A stretch of 43,734 nucleotides of DNA, from contig DFGB01000079.1 in the NCBI GenBank assembly GCA_002371135.1, forward strand, positions 26,987-70,720. The letters are read 5' to 3'. Under the pieces are notes generated by a model. It ran no database searches, was not told the DNA's origin, and worked only from the letters and a program-made list of their open reading frames with translations. The DNA comes from Verrucomicrobia bacterium UBA3761. GTDB lineage: Bacteria; Verrucomicrobiota; Kiritimatiellia; RFP12; UBA1067. Positions within the stretch are counted from its first letter, which is position 1. Every line of letters begins with the position of its first letter. Of this stretch, positions 43,623-43,734 are shown piece by piece. A program made the position numbers and the translations under genes.

Positions 43623-43734
43623 ATGAAGGGCATGGTCTTCGACATAAAGCGCGGATGCGTGAAGGACGGGCCGGGGCTTCGCACGAGCGTGTTCATGAAG
43701 GGCTGCCCTCTCAAGTGCGTCTGGTGCCACAATC
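43623..43734 (+). CDS. Glycyl radical enzyme activating enzyme (5' end, partial)
   Basis: The first 37 codons of a radical SAM activase. The start reads MKGMVFDIKRGCVKDGPGLR followed by TSVFMKGC. The D-GPG-R-T-FxKGCP segment and the CX3CX2C motif (C31-PLK-C35-VW-C38 counting through the edge) are typical of PFL-activating-enzyme relatives, which generate the glycyl radical using S-adenosylmethionine. The partner is almost certainly the GRE at 39550. Only the N-terminus is in the window, so whether it has the extra ferredoxin-like clusters of dehydratase activases cannot be seen. No Shine-Dalgarno precedes the ATG. Confidence 0.9.
   Translation, partial: MKGMVFDIKRGCVKDGPGLRTSVFMKGCPLKCVWCHN

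Overview
The window comes from a GC-rich, Gram-negative (diderm) bacterium that is very probably a strict anaerobe. The signs are a lipid A-type acyltransferase, lipoprotein signal peptides, MEP-pathway isoprenoid synthesis (IspE) and an oxygen-sensitive glycyl radical enzyme with its activase. Giant secreted beta-helix proteins, a serine palmitoyltransferase-like enzyme, sugar-handling genes with a sodium:solute symporter, and repeat-filled intergenic DNA suggest an uncultivated gut- or sediment-type member of the PVC group (Kiritimatiellota/Lentisphaerota-like). That placement is inference. No marker gene such as rRNA is present to fix it.

Layout. 1-3.6 kb (minus strand): a three-gene unit of serine palmitoyltransferase-like enzyme, UbiA-type prenyltransferase and radical SAM/SPASM-like protein. 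4.1-9.2 kb: a 1660-residue exported repeat protein with its own strong promoter. 9.4-17.5 kb (plus strand): a housekeeping run of homoserine dehydrogenase, aspartate kinase, FabH, FabF, FabZ, histidinol dehydrogenase and an LpxL-type acyltransferase. 17.5-18.6 kb: repeat-rich DNA and a YoeB/RelB-type toxin-antitoxin pair on the minus strand. 18.8-26.3 kb: ornithine carbamoyltransferase, an aminotransferase, an exported acidic protein, ispE with tRNA-Gln(TTG) overlapping its 3' end, an apparently highly expressed Cys-rich exported protein, and a parvulin-like lipoprotein. 26.4-30.5 kb: UxaA-family sugar-acid dehydratase, 5-formyl-THF cyclo-ligase, and a short ClpB behind a textbook sigma-54 promoter. 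30.6-43.7 kb: a probable carbohydrate locus with a XylR/AraC-type regulator divergent from an AGE-family epimerase, a glycosidase-like lipoprotein, a 1362-residue triple beta-helix protein, a glycyl radical enzyme (GRE), an SSS symporter and the start of the GRE activase.

How it works together. The last region reads as one function. Exported proteins would bind or cut a glycan, the symporter would import a product, and the epimerase plus the GRE would process it anaerobically under a sugar-sensing regulator. The GRE keeps the radical Gly motif (RVTGF) and a catalytic Cys, but that Cys is followed by Asn-Trp-Met rather than the Cys-x-Glu of known GRE eliminases, so its reaction is unknown.

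The most unusual feature is the intergenic DNA. Almost every gap is built from short 7-10 bp units in direct and inverted arrays (CTTCCCT, GGAAGTA, TCTAGAA, CAACCTTT, ATTTTCG, GCAGAGAC and others). They include a 190-207 bp palindromic element in three full copies and one partial copy whose two arms co-vary copy by copy. The arrays supply stop codons for at least three genes (AAA GGT TGA), abut several start codons in place of a Shine-Dalgarno sequence, form the C-terminal codons of one protein, and sit in frame inside the GRE gene.
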